Shown here piece after piece: positions 1-7,891 of a stretch of 47,218 nucleotides of DNA (positions within the stretch are counted from its first letter, which is position 1; the number at the start of each line of letters is the position of its first letter). The position numbers and the translations under genes are program-made. Source of the DNA: UBA7328 sp002471345 (GTDB taxonomy: Bacteria > Bacteroidota > Bacteroidia > Chitinophagales > Saprospiraceae); NCBI GenBank assembly GCA_964011275.1, contig CAXGOB010000037.1, forward strand, positions 1 to 47,218, in the 5' to 3' direction. The notes under the pieces are model-generated. The model saw only the letters and a program-made list of their open reading frames with translations, was not told the DNA's origin and did no database searches.

Positions 1-716
1 AAAGAGGATATACCTCTTTTGGAAAAGAACATGCTAAAGGCTCGGATGCCCCAGACCTCAAAGAATTTTTTCAATTTGGCCAAGAAATAGATGCTGATCA
101 TCCTTTGAAAAATGAGTATCCTGACAACGTGGATGTGAGTGAAGTTCCTCATTTTTCACAAAAAGGAAGAGAGCTATATCAAGCTTTCGAACAGGTCGGT
201 GGTCATCTATTGAGAGCAATAGCAATTCATTTAGAAGTACCAGAGGACTACTTTGCAACAAAAATAACTGATGGACTAAGTATATTAAGAGCAATACACT
301 ACCCCCCAATAACTGAGGAACCAAAAAATGCAATAAGAGCTGAGCAACATGAAGATATTAATCTAATTACATTATTAGTCGGAGCATCTGCGGGTGGACT
401 TCAATTATTCAACAAACAGGATGAATGGCAAGATATAGAACCTGAAGAAAATGAAATAGTGATCAATGTAGGAGATATGCTACAGAGACTGACTAATAAT
501 TATCTTAAATCAACAACACATAGAGTTGTAAATCCTCCTCGCTCTGAATGGCACAAACCGAGATTATCTATTCCCTTTTTCCTTCACCCTAAGGCAGATA
601 TGGATCTTTCATGCTTAGATAGATGTATCACTGCAGAAAACCCAAAACAGTATGACTCGATTACAGCTGGTGGATATCTAGATCAACGATTGCGTGAAAT
701 AGGTTTAAAAAAGTAG
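1..716 (+). CDS. 2-oxoglutarate/Fe(II)-dependent oxygenase, isopenicillin N synthase family (5' end outside window)
   Basis: The frame is open from base 3, so the gene starts before the window; a TTG at 105 is internal. The visible ~237 residues carry the C-terminal double-stranded beta-helix core of the IPNS-like non-heme iron oxygenases. The iron ligands are a His-x-Asp at 348-356 (HED) and a distal His at 519-521 (THRVVNP). The 2-oxoglutarate-binding Arg-x-Ser is at 561-569 (RLSIPFF). The text just inside the left edge (RGYTSFGKEHAKG) matches the conserved region before the core. Family members hydroxylate, desaturate or cyclise small molecules in the cytoplasm; the substrate cannot be told from sequence. 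No partner gene is evident; a sulfotransferase follows after 108 bp with its own promoter-like element. Confidence 0.9.
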   Translation, partial: RGYTSFGKEHAKGSDAPDLKEFFQFGQEIDADHPLKNEYPDNVDVSEVPHFSQKGRELYQAFEQVGGHLLRAIAIHLEVPEDYFATKITDGLSILRAIHYPPITEEPKNAIRAEQHEDINLITLLVGASAGGLQLFNKQDEWQDIEPEENEIVINVGDMLQRLTNNYLKSTTHRVVNPPRSEWHKPRLSIPFFLHPKADMDLSCLDRCITAENPKQYDSITAGGYLDQRLREIGLKK

Positions 717-809
717 TTTAAATGGATATGATACTGTCAATTTAGAAAAAATAGTATCTCCAATCCGATATTTTATAAATTTTAGAAAGGCAAGTTTCAA
801 GGTCTTTTC

Positions 810-817
810 TATGTTTG
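810..817 (+). promoter_or_regulatory. Bacteroidota -7 promoter element (TATGTTTG) before the sulfotransferase gene
   Basis: TATGTTTG fits the Bacteroidota -7 consensus TAnnTTTG exactly and ends 7 bases before the ATG at 825. With a start site a few bases downstream, the mRNA would be leaderless or nearly so. I see no convincing TTTG at the -33 position, so this is a motif match only. Confidence 0.4.
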
Positions 818-824
818 TGGCAGA

Positions 825-1946
825 ATGGCAAAAGCGGACATATCAGCACATCAATATTTTACGGCAAATCCATTTGTGTGGTTGTCTCTTATTTTAAAAA
901 ATAGGGGTATCTATTGGAAGAAAATTCCTAAGGCTATTGTGATTACTATAGTAAGCTTAATAACCTCTCCTATACAATTAGCCCAGTACTTTTATTATTT
1001 AGCAAATAGGTCTAAGACTAGAGAAATAGAAGATCCCATTTTCATTATTGGCCATTGGAGAAGTGGAACAACATTCCTTCATTACCTGATGTGTAAAAAC
1101 CCTAAATTTGGGTATCTAACCTATTTCCAAGGTTTTCTGCCGACGATAGCTCTTGTAGGGGGTGTGGTTGTTAAAAAAACTCTTTCCTTTTTGATACCTA
1201 AAAAAAGACCACAGGACAACATTGAAATCTCCTCTGATCTACCACATGAAGAGGAAAATTCGATTTCGAACTTTTCAATGTACAGTGCTAGTCACAGTTT
1301 TTTCTTTCCAAAGGATGAAAGCTTCTATAATAAATTTGCACTCCTTAAAGGACTGACTAAAAGGGAGTATAAAAGATGGAAAGGCAGCTACAAAAGAATG
1401 ATAGACGAAATAGCTATTGCCAATGATTTCAAACCTTTAGTGGTCAAAAATCCGCATAACACAGGCAGAATAAAAGGGCTACTCGACCTCTATCCTAATG
1501 CAAAGTTTATTCATATATATAGAAATCCTTACGACGTAATACCTAGTACCTATCTCATGTATGATATGGTGATAAGGACGCAATATCTGAATGACTATAG
1601 TAAGGAAGACACCATGAATAAAATCTTCTATTATTATAAGACTAGCATGCAACAATATTTTGATCAGAAATCATTAATTCCTAAGGAAAATCTTTTTGAA
1701 ATAAAATTTGAAGATTTCCAATATGATGCAGTCAAGAACATTAAAGATCTCTATAGCCAGCTCAATCTAGACTATACACCAGATGTAGATCAAAAGGTAA
1801 AAGAATATGCTGAGTCTAAAAAAGGGTATAAAAAGAATGTTCATAAATTAGAGGGTAAGCTCAAAAAAAGAATTGAAAAAGAATGCCATTTTGCATTTGA
1901 AACCTTAGGGTATCAACCAGAGCAATTAAGTGAAACCGTAGTATAG
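825..1946 (+). CDS. Sulfotransferase family protein
   Basis: 373 residues. The 5'-phosphosulfate-binding loop of PAPS-dependent sulfotransferases is at residues 72-86 (FIIGHWRSGTTFLH, with Arg79-Ser-Gly-Thr-Thr). The 3'-phosphate-binding segment is near residue 230 (FIHIYRNPYDV). A conserved VVKNPHNTGR stretch lies between them. Residues ~37-60 are hydrophobic and may anchor or dock the protein at the membrane. The expected reaction is transfer of sulfate from PAPS to a hydroxyl or amino group of a glycan, lipid or small molecule; the acceptor is unknown. The ATG at 825 sits just after a TAnnTTTG element. The window also encodes two sulfatases more than 8 kb away, so the organism both adds and removes sulfate esters, but no operon link is seen. 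Confidence 0.85.
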   Translation: MAKADISAHQYFTANPFVWLSLILKNRGIYWKKIPKAIVITIVSLITSPIQLAQYFYYLANRSKTREIEDPIFIIGHWRSGTTFLHYLMCKNPKFGYLTYFQGFLPTIALVGGVVVKKTLSFLIPKKRPQDNIEISSDLPHEEENSISNFSMYSASHSFFFPKDESFYNKFALLKGLTKREYKRWKGSYKRMIDEIAIANDFKPLVVKNPHNTGRIKGLLDLYPNAKFIHIYRNPYDVIPSTYLMYDMVIRTQYLNDYSKEDTMNKIFYYYKTSMQQYFDQKSLIPKENLFEIKFEDFQYDAVKNIKDLYSQLNLDYTPDVDQKVKEYAESKKGYKKNVHKLEGKLKKRIEKECHFAFETLGYQPEQLSETVV

Positions 1947-2015
1947 TTCTCACTTATATCTATCTAAATTGAAGATTTTAATAGAATTGAATTAATAACT
2001 TAGAATTTACACAAA

Positions 2016-3053
2016 TTGGAAAAAAGACAACTCGGAAATACGGACCTTAATGTCAGCAAAATATGTCTTGGTACCATGACTTGGGGAAGTCAAAATAGTG
2101 AAAAAGAGGGTCATTCACAGATGGATTTTGCCCTAGAAAGAGGTGTTAACTTTTGGGATACTGCAGAACTTTATGCTGTACCTGCTAGTCCAGAGACCTC
2201 TTTTAAAACTGAGCTTATCATGGGCAATTGGTTTAAGAAGTCGGGCAAAAGAGATCAAATTATTCTAGGCACTAAAATAGCAGGACCAGGACCTTATACA
2301 GAACATATCCGAAAGGCATCCGATTATACTAAAGCTAATATAAAAGAAGCTGTAGAAGGTAGTCTGGATAGACTTCAAACTGATTATATTGATCTATATC
2401 AAGTTCATTGGCCAGCAAGAAGTGCAAATTTTTTTGGTGTACGAGGGTATAAGCACCACGACGCTTGGGAAGACAACATTCTAACTGTGATAGAAGGGTT
2501 AGAAGAAGTGATTAAGGAGGGTAAAATTCGTCATTTTGGAATTTCAAATGAAACTCCTTGGGGGCTGATGAGTTATCTCAAATATGCTGCAGCGCTGGGC
2601 AAACCTAGATGTGCAAGTGTACAAAACCCTTATAACCTGCTGAATAGGACATATGAAGTAGGTATGGCAGAAATGTCCATTAGAGAAAAATGCGGTTTAC
2701 TTGCATATTCACCTATGGCTTTTGGTGTGTTAAGTGGAAAGTATCATCAAGAAAAACCAGCTAAAAAAGGGAGGCTATTAGACTTTCCTGGAAAAATGGA
2801 GCGATATAGTACAGACAATTGCTCACAAGCTACAAAAAGGTATATGGCCATAGCAGAAAAATATGGATTGAGCTTGGCACAAATGTCACTTGCATTTGTA
2901 ACTCAGCAGCCATTTGTAACAGCTAACATTATCGGTGCTACATCATTGGATCAACTTAAAGAGAACATAGAGAGTGCAGATTTAGTCCTATCTAAGAAAA
3001 TACTCAAGGAAATAGACGCAGTACAGTCAGAAATCCCTAATCCTGCTCCATAG
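2016..3053 (+). CDS. tas: NADP(H)-dependent aldo/keto reductase, Tas-like
   Basis: 345 residues, nearly the length of E. coli Tas. Similarity runs end to end: an N-terminal LGTMTWGSQNSE, the GNW-FKKSGKRDQ region, LQTDYIDLYQVHWPARSANFFG, SVQNPYNLLNR and a C-terminal ATSLDQLKENIES ending in PAP. Catalytic residues of the (beta/alpha)8 fold are visible as the Asp and Tyr in DTAELYA, Lys in GTKIAG and His in QVHWP. It should reduce carbonyl substrates with NADPH in the cytoplasm; the physiological substrate of Tas proteins is unsettled. The start is a TTG at 2016; no ATG precedes the conserved N-terminus in frame. The stop codon shares one base with the GTG start of trmL (TAGTG), so the two are probably co-translated. 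Confidence 0.9.
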   Translation: MEKRQLGNTDLNVSKICLGTMTWGSQNSEKEGHSQMDFALERGVNFWDTAELYAVPASPETSFKTELIMGNWFKKSGKRDQIILGTKIAGPGPYTEHIRKASDYTKANIKEAVEGSLDRLQTDYIDLYQVHWPARSANFFGVRGYKHHDAWEDNILTVIEGLEEVIKEGKIRHFGISNETPWGLMSYLKYAAALGKPRCASVQNPYNLLNRTYEVGMAEMSIREKCGLLAYSPMAFGVLSGKYHQEKPAKKGRLLDFPGKMERYSTDNCSQATKRYMAIAEKYGLSLAQMSLAFVTQQPFVTANIIGATSLDQLKENIESADLVLSKKILKEIDAVQSEIPNPAP

Positions 3054-3508
3054 TGGGATTAAACATTGTCCTTTACGAGCCCGAAATACCAAATAATACT
3101 GGAAATATTGGAAGACTTAGTCTTGCCACTGGCAGTAAGTTACATCTGATAAAACCTTATGGATTTGAGATCAGCGATAAAAGGATAAAGAGAGCAGGTT
3201 TAGATTATTGGAAAAATGTTGAGTTAAAAGAATACAGCTCGTTTGAGGACTTCATGAATCAAAATAGCCCTAAGTCCATTGCATTCTATTCTTCACATGG
3301 TACTAAAAACTACCTAGATCTAGAATATCAAGAAAACACATATTTAGTTTTTGGAAAAGAATCAGTGGGGCTACCAGATGATATTACTTCAGAATACTCA
3401 AAAAGCTTATATACTATTCCTTTGTTTAGTGTACATATTCGCAGCTTGAATCTTGCTAATTCTGTAGCCGTAATTGTCTATGAAGGACTAAGACAATTAA
3501 ATAATTAA
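3053..3508 (+). CDS. trmL: tRNA (cytidine(34)-2'-O)-methyltransferase TrmL (SPOUT family)
   Basis: 151 residues, the usual TrmL size. The SPOUT signature is complete: motif 1 LYEPEIPNNTGNIGR near the start, motif 2 LVFGKESVGLPDDI, and motif 3 SLNLANSVAVIVYE in the C-terminal trefoil knot that binds S-adenosylmethionine. TrmL methylates the 2'-OH of the wobble nucleotide (C34 or cmnm5U34) of tRNA-Leu isoacceptors. The start is a GTG that overlaps the stop of the upstream aldo/keto reductase by one base, which indicates translational coupling. The functional link between the two genes is not obvious. Confidence 0.93.
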   Translation: MGLNIVLYEPEIPNNTGNIGRLSLATGSKLHLIKPYGFEISDKRIKRAGLDYWKNVELKEYSSFEDFMNQNSPKSIAFYSSHGTKNYLDLEYQENTYLVFGKESVGLPDDITSEYSKSLYTIPLFSVHIRSLNLANSVAVIVYEGLRQLNN

Positions 3509-3603
3509 CCTTTTCCAACCTTCCATTTCAAAAGGGAAGAAGTATTGCACTTTGCGATTCAAAACATACCGACATTTGAAATTCTCCATACCGCGCCAAA
3601 TTT

Positions 3604-3640
3604 TGGCAATAAAAAAAGCCCCAGTTTTAAACTGAGGCTT
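3604..3640 (-). terminator. Rho-independent terminator of the aldehyde dehydrogenase gene
   Basis: Two 10-base arms at 3616-3625 and 3631-3640 are separated by TTTAA. Read on the minus strand, the arms AAGCCTCAGT and ACTGGGGCTT pair fully with one U-G wobble and are followed by a seven-T run. Read on the plus strand, the same position is a C/A mismatch and no T-run follows. It therefore serves the minus-strand gene that ends at 3665, with only weak action on trmL. Confidence 0.75.
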
Positions 3641-3664
3641 CTATTCTACTATTTCTTATTACTT

Positions 3665-5104
3665 TTAAGAAAGATACTTAATAGCAAATGCTATTAGCTT
3701 CTTTTTGATATTTGAATATGGAGGTCTGAAATTTTCCATTCCATCTATTGGTGACCATTGTTTCATAACACTTTTAGCATTGGAAAAAGCTTTGAATCCA
3801 AATTCTCCCATTCCTTTGCCAATCCCACTATTATTGCTACCTCCGAAAGGTAAATTATTATTAAAATAGTGAACTGCATTGTGATTGATTACTACTCCAC
3901 CAGAACGGGTGTTGTCCACGACTCGGTTTATATTCTTTTTATTCTTACTGTATACGTAAAGAGCTAATGGCTTTTCTCCCTTATTCACAAAATCTATAGG
4001 TTCTGACAAATCGGAGAAAGTTCTTAGAGGAAGTATTGGTCCAAATATTTCTTTTTCCCATACTAATGCCTCATCACTAAGGTTACTTACCACAGTGGGG
4101 GAAACAAAATTATCTTTTTCATCAAGTTGACCTCCGAATTCTATTACTGCATCCCTTTCAAGAGCATCATCCATATATCCTTTGATTCTCCTGAAATGAT
4201 TGTCATTTACAATTCTATTATAAGAATCTGATTCTTGGATATTTTCGCCGTAGTAATCGTTAGTAAACTTTTTATAGTACTTCATGAACTCCTCCTTCTT
4301 GCTTTCATGTACATAGACATAATCAGGAGCAATACAGATCTGACCGTTATTCATTCCTTTAGCCCAAGCTATTCTTGATGCAGCATCTTTGATGTTAGCT
4401 GTTTGGTCTACAATAGTTGGACATTTACCACCTAATTCTAAACTTACACTAGTAAGATGTTCCGCTGCAGCTTTCATAACGATCTTGCCGATACTAGGAG
4501 CTCCTGTAAAAAATATATGATTGAATGGTTTCTTCAATAATGCTGATGTCTCGGGAATAGCTCCTTCAATTAACGCAACTTCATCTTCTTCAAAAAGGTC
4601 ATCGATAATTTCCTTCATAAGTGCGGAGCTATGGGATGTATTTTCAGAAGGTTTTAGCATAACCGTATTTCCAGCAGCAATTGCAGAAATCAATGGAATA
4701 AATGTCAAATTAAAGGCAAAATTCCATGGCGATATAATCAATACGACGCCTTTGGACTCGTATTTGATCCAAGACGACATGCCCATTTGAGCCAATGGTG
4801 TATCCACCTTCTCATCTCTCATCCAGCCAGACAATCTATTATTTGTAAACTTGGCTGAAGCTACAATAGGAAATATTTCTGTAAGATCGACCTCAGCTTC
4901 ATTCTTTTTGAAGTCCTGATATGATACCTCCTTTATTCGTTCTCTATAGGTATTTTGAATAGCATTTTGGATCTTTTTGATCTTTGCCTTTCTCTCCTTT
5001 GCAGTGGACTGTCCTACTTTATATTGATTTCTTTTCTGCGAGTCAAAAATCCTATTAATCTTCTCACTTACAATTTTGATATCTACTGCTGATATTTGTG
5101 ACAT
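3665..5104 (-). CDS. Aldehyde dehydrogenase (NAD(P)+-dependent, class 3-like)
   Basis: 479 residues, the short form without the N-terminal extension of class 1/2 enzymes. It shows the catalytic Glu223 in SLELGGKCP and the catalytic Cys257 in NNGQICIAPDY, plus the cofactor-binding SPWNFAFN and FFTGAPSIGK motifs. The C-terminus is hydrophobic and basic (KKKLIAFAIKYL), as in class 3 fatty/aromatic aldehyde dehydrogenases that associate with membranes. It oxidises aldehydes to carboxylates in the cytoplasm; a long-chain or aromatic substrate is plausible but not shown. The serine hydrolase gene upstream on the same strand is 93 bp away across a structured spacer, and a terminator lies directly downstream. 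Confidence 0.9.
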   Translation of the reverse strand: MSQISAVDIKIVSEKINRIFDSQKRNQYKVGQSTAKERKAKIKKIQNAIQNTYRERIKEVSYQDFKKNEAEVDLTEIFPIVASAKFTNNRLSGWMRDEKVDTPLAQMGMSSWIKYESKGVVLIISPWNFAFNLTFIPLISAIAAGNTVMLKPSENTSHSSALMKEIIDDLFEEDEVALIEGAIPETSALLKKPFNHIFFTGAPSIGKIVMKAAAEHLTSVSLELGGKCPTIVDQTANIKDAASRIAWAKGMNNGQICIAPDYVYVHESKKEEFMKYYKKFTNDYYGENIQESDSYNRIVNDNHFRRIKGYMDDALERDAVIEFGGQLDEKDNFVSPTVVSNLSDEALVWEKEIFGPILPLRTFSDLSEPIDFVNKGEKPLALYVYSKNKKNINRVVDNTRSGGVVINHNAVHYFNNNLPFGGSNNSGIGKGMGEFGFKAFSNAKSVMKQWSPIDGMENFRPPYSNIKKKLIAFAIKYLS

Positions 5105-5139
5105 AGTTGATGGTTTAAATTAAGATCAATTTACAGTTT

Positions 5140-5205
5140 TCAAATGATAATTCTTCTTATACATGATTTACAAGTTCATGTAATGTTTAAAAAATTATCA
5201 TTTGA
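5140..5205. repeat. 13-bp perfect inverted repeat between two minus-strand genes
   Basis: TCAAATGATAATT at 5140-5152 and its exact reverse complement at 5193-5205 enclose 40 bp. The spacer holds a second small hairpin (CATGA/TCATG, 5162-5180). The right arm overlaps the stop codon of the serine hydrolase gene. No T-run follows on either strand, so it is not a standard terminator. It may stabilise or process the mRNA between the two genes. Confidence 0.5.
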
Positions 5206-6424
5206 TACCTTCTAGAACCCTTTTGACTATACCATCCATTGCTTGTCTTTTAATCCATCTGGCTACAATCACCAAGTCATTTTCTGGATCTACATATACC
5301 ATATTGGTGCCGGCTCCTAAATGAAAAAATGAACTTTTAGGTGCGCTTGGAATTCGTGGGTTTTCTCCACTGTTCAAGAACCAATTCATAAATCCATAAC
5401 CATCATTTGCTTCAGTAGGAGTAAGTGCCATCGAGACCCACTCATCGGATAGAATCTGCTGGTTTTTCCATTTTCCTCTCCTTAAAGTAAGATATCCAAA
5501 TCTGGCCTGATCTCTGGCAGAAAGCATCATTCCACCTCCCCAGTGTCCACCACCACTCACTACTTGTATGTATTCTCCATCTATGACTACCCAAGAATTT
5601 TCATATCCTAACCACCTCCATGTTGGAGATGCCCCTATAGGGTCCATAATTTGTTCTCTTAGTATTTTGGGTAGAGGCTTTCGCCAAATATTAGTGGCGG
5701 CTAGTGCTAAAAGGTTGACTCTAGTATCATTGTATTCGAATACACTACCTGGTTCTTTTCTTGGTCGACTTATCCATTCTTTTGGTTCTCCGGAAAGTCT
5801 ATCAGCCCATTCAGGCTTGCCAAAAAGAGTACCTTCCCAATCACTAGTTTGTCTTAACAAGTGATTCCAAGTGATCTTACTGTTATGCTCTGTGGCGAAT
5901 AAATCATGTACTTTGTCGTCTTGCATGTAGTCCGCCTTATTTGGTCCTCTACTAGCTTCAGCAAACAATACTGGTCCCATATAACTCTGCACCTTTTCAT
6001 GCACGTCTCTTATGAGTCCTTGATCATAAGCAAGACCTACTGTAGAAGATAGAAAACTCTTGGACACACTAAATGTCATATCCACTCTATAAGGTTCTCC
6101 CCATTCTGCAATTATATATCCGTCCTTAATAATAATACCAGTCTGGTCACCTCTAGTTTTATGGGGCCCTACCGCATCTCCAAAAGGTTCTTTCCCAAAT
6201 CCCAAATAATGTGCATGTTCTAGATTTCTAGGACTTTCGCTTTCATTTTCTTGAGCATACTTTACTGCTTCGTCTATTGCATTTTGATTCACTCCTACTT
6301 CAGCAGGTGATTTTTTCTCCCAATCTCCCCAACTCCCAGGATAGTAAGAATCCTGCCCAAAACCACTCATCTGTATTATAAAAACAATGATTAACACACC
6401 TGTAAATTTCTTTATCATATTCAT
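5198..6424 (-). CDS. Exported serine hydrolase, beta-lactamase/CubicO family
   Basis: I place the start at ATG 6424 (or 6418, two codons later), because from there a signal peptide begins (MIKKFTGVLIIVFIIQMSGFG, then QDS). An upstream ATG at 6541 would add 39 atypical residues in front of it. The active-site tetrad SxxK is Ser117-Val-Ser-Lys120 (numbered from 6418, in TFSVSKSFL). A YND replaces the usual YxN motif, and HLGAG stands where the third HxG/KTG motif is expected. Mature size ~385 residues fits penicillin-binding-protein-like esterases. It probably acts in the periplasm as an esterase or peptidase rather than a true beta-lactamase. It is divergent from an erythromycin-esterase-like gene, sharing a ~100-bp promoter region. 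Confidence 0.85.
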   Translation of the reverse strand: MNMIKKFTGVLIIVFIIQMSGFGQDSYYPGSWGDWEKKSPAEVGVNQNAIDEAVKYAQENESESPRNLEHAHYLGFGKEPFGDAVGPHKTRGDQTGIIIKDGYIIAEWGEPYRVDMTFSVSKSFLSSTVGLAYDQGLIRDVHEKVQSYMGPVLFAEASRGPNKADYMQDDKVHDLFATEHNSKITWNHLLRQTSDWEGTLFGKPEWADRLSGEPKEWISRPRKEPGSVFEYNDTRVNLLALAATNIWRKPLPKILREQIMDPIGASPTWRWLGYENSWVVIDGEYIQVVSGGGHWGGGMMLSARDQARFGYLTLRRGKWKNQQILSDEWVSMALTPTEANDGYGFMNWFLNSGENPRIPSAPKSSFFHLGAGTNMVYVDPENDLVIVARWIKRQAMDGIVKRVLEGIK

Positions 6425-6520
6425 TTGATTAAAATTCAATTTGAAATTCAATATACATCTTAGGTCCCAAATTTTCCTTTTTTTAATCAATGATTGTCCA
6501 ATCATACACGTTAATGAAGT

Positions 6521-7879
6521 ATGCATGTTTACATCAAACAAATCATATATACTTCACTTTCATTATCCCTAATTGGAATTTCCTGCAGTTCAGAAGATCC
6601 AATCTTATCCAACTCTGAAAATAACTGCCTTCTTGATAATGAAGAAGAAAACTTGGTAAGGGAATTTTCTGGATTTGCACATGTCTTTCAAGACTCTGAT
6701 CCAACCAAGATTGATAAATCTTTAGACCCATTGATAACCTATTTAGGAAATGCAAAGATTGTTGGATTAGGTGAAGGCACACATGGAACGAAAGAGTTCT
6801 ATGATATGAAGCACAAACTATACAGGCATTTGGGTTTAGAAAAAGGATTCAAAGCAATTGTATTTGAAATCCCCTGGGGTAACGCACTTGTCGTTAATGA
6901 CTATGTCCTTAATGATGTAGGAGATGCTGATGAAGTCATAAATCAAACTTGGTACTGGACTTATGACACTGAAGAAGTGAGAGAGCTTGTAAGGTGGATG
7001 CACGATTATAATCTTGACAAATCGACTGAAGACAAAATCTATTTTGTTGGCTGTGATCCACAAGGGCCTGATTTTAAACTTGAAGAAAAGTTAGTAAGAG
7101 AATATGTACTGTCCATATTTCCAGATTCTGCTTTTTTTATTTCTTCAGCTTATCAAAGCCTTCCAATAGGGAACCTTTCTTCATATGCGGATGATGATCA
7201 GTTCATACACAATTCTAATATCAGTGGTATTCAGAGTGTATTACAACTCTTTGAAAATCAAAAAGAAATATTTATAACAAACTCATCATTATTTGAATAC
7301 GAAGTTGCCAGGATGGCCGCACATCTCATAAAAGAAAGAGAGCGTATATACCGTATTCAACAATTTGGTGCACCCAGAGATTCCTTAATGGCATTCTATG
7401 CCTTATGGTGGAGTAGAATTTTAGGCGAAGATGCTCAAATTGCCACTTGGGCACATAATCTTCATGTTATGGATGGTGGTTCGTTTAACTCTGCACTTAT
7501 GGGTACAGTCTTAAAAGACGAACTAGATAATGATTACATCAATGTCGGATTTAGCTTTAGTAAGGGATCTCTAAATGCATTTTTAGCTGATAGAACTAGA
7601 AATGCCATTGGTGGAACAAGAAGACAGACATTAGCCAAACCAGTATGCAATTCCACCAATCAATTACTTTATGAAGTAGATGGCGATCAACAATATTATA
7701 TTTTTGATGAATTAGGTGGAGAAGCAGCCACATACTTCAACAACCCTAACCCGTTTATGCAATGTGGAGCTGGATTTAATCCCATTTATGTCCAGAATTA
7801 TGTCCAGAATTTTCCTTTATCTCAATCCTTGGATGTACTTATTCACTTTGATGAAACTACAGCAAGTGAATTAAAATAG
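6521..7879 (+). CDS. Erythromycin esterase family lipoprotein
   Basis: 452 residues. The N-terminus is a lipoprotein signal (short hydrophobic stretch ending LIGISC), so the enzyme should be lipid-anchored on the cell envelope. The family core is clear: VGLGEGTHGTKEFYDMKH contains the Glu and His used in catalysis by EreB-like enzymes, followed by AIVFEIPWG, TWYWTYDTEEVRELVRWM and a later ATWAHNLHV. Relatives hydrolyse macrolide lactones or other, mostly unknown, substrates; macrolide resistance should not be assumed. A 12-bp in-frame tandem duplication (TATGTCCAGAAT twice, 7787-7810) gives the repeat YVQNYVQN near the C-terminus. The next gene converges on it with a 12-bp gap. Confidence 0.85.
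   Translation: MHVYIKQIIYTSLSLSLIGISCSSEDPILSNSENNCLLDNEEENLVREFSGFAHVFQDSDPTKIDKSLDPLITYLGNAKIVGLGEGTHGTKEFYDMKHKLYRHLGLEKGFKAIVFEIPWGNALVVNDYVLNDVGDADEVINQTWYWTYDTEEVRELVRWMHDYNLDKSTEDKIYFVGCDPQGPDFKLEEKLVREYVLSIFPDSAFFISSAYQSLPIGNLSSYADDDQFIHNSNISGIQSVLQLFENQKEIFITNSSLFEYEVARMAAHLIKERERIYRIQQFGAPRDSLMAFYALWWSRILGEDAQIATWAHNLHVMDGGSFNSALMGTVLKDELDNDYINVGFSFSKGSLNAFLADRTRNAIGGTRRQTLAKPVCNSTNQLLYEVDGDQQYYIFDELGGEAATYFNNPNPFMQCGAGFNPIYVQNYVQNFPLSQSLDVLIHFDETTASELK
7787..7810 (+). repeat. 12-bp perfect tandem duplication inside the erythromycin esterase-like gene
   Basis: TATGTCCAGAAT occurs twice back to back, in frame, and duplicates four residues (YVQN). This is a recent slippage-type event and does not break the gene. 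Confidence 0.8.
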
Positions 7880-7891
7880 TTGGTATCAAGA

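Noticed and set aside
5198..6424. True class C beta-lactamase
   Set aside because: SxxK is present, but YND and the third motif differ from resistance enzymes; CubicO-type esterase fits better.
6521..7879. Macrolide resistance gene
   Set aside because: Family membership is clear, but it is a chromosomal lipoprotein and most family members have other or unknown substrates.
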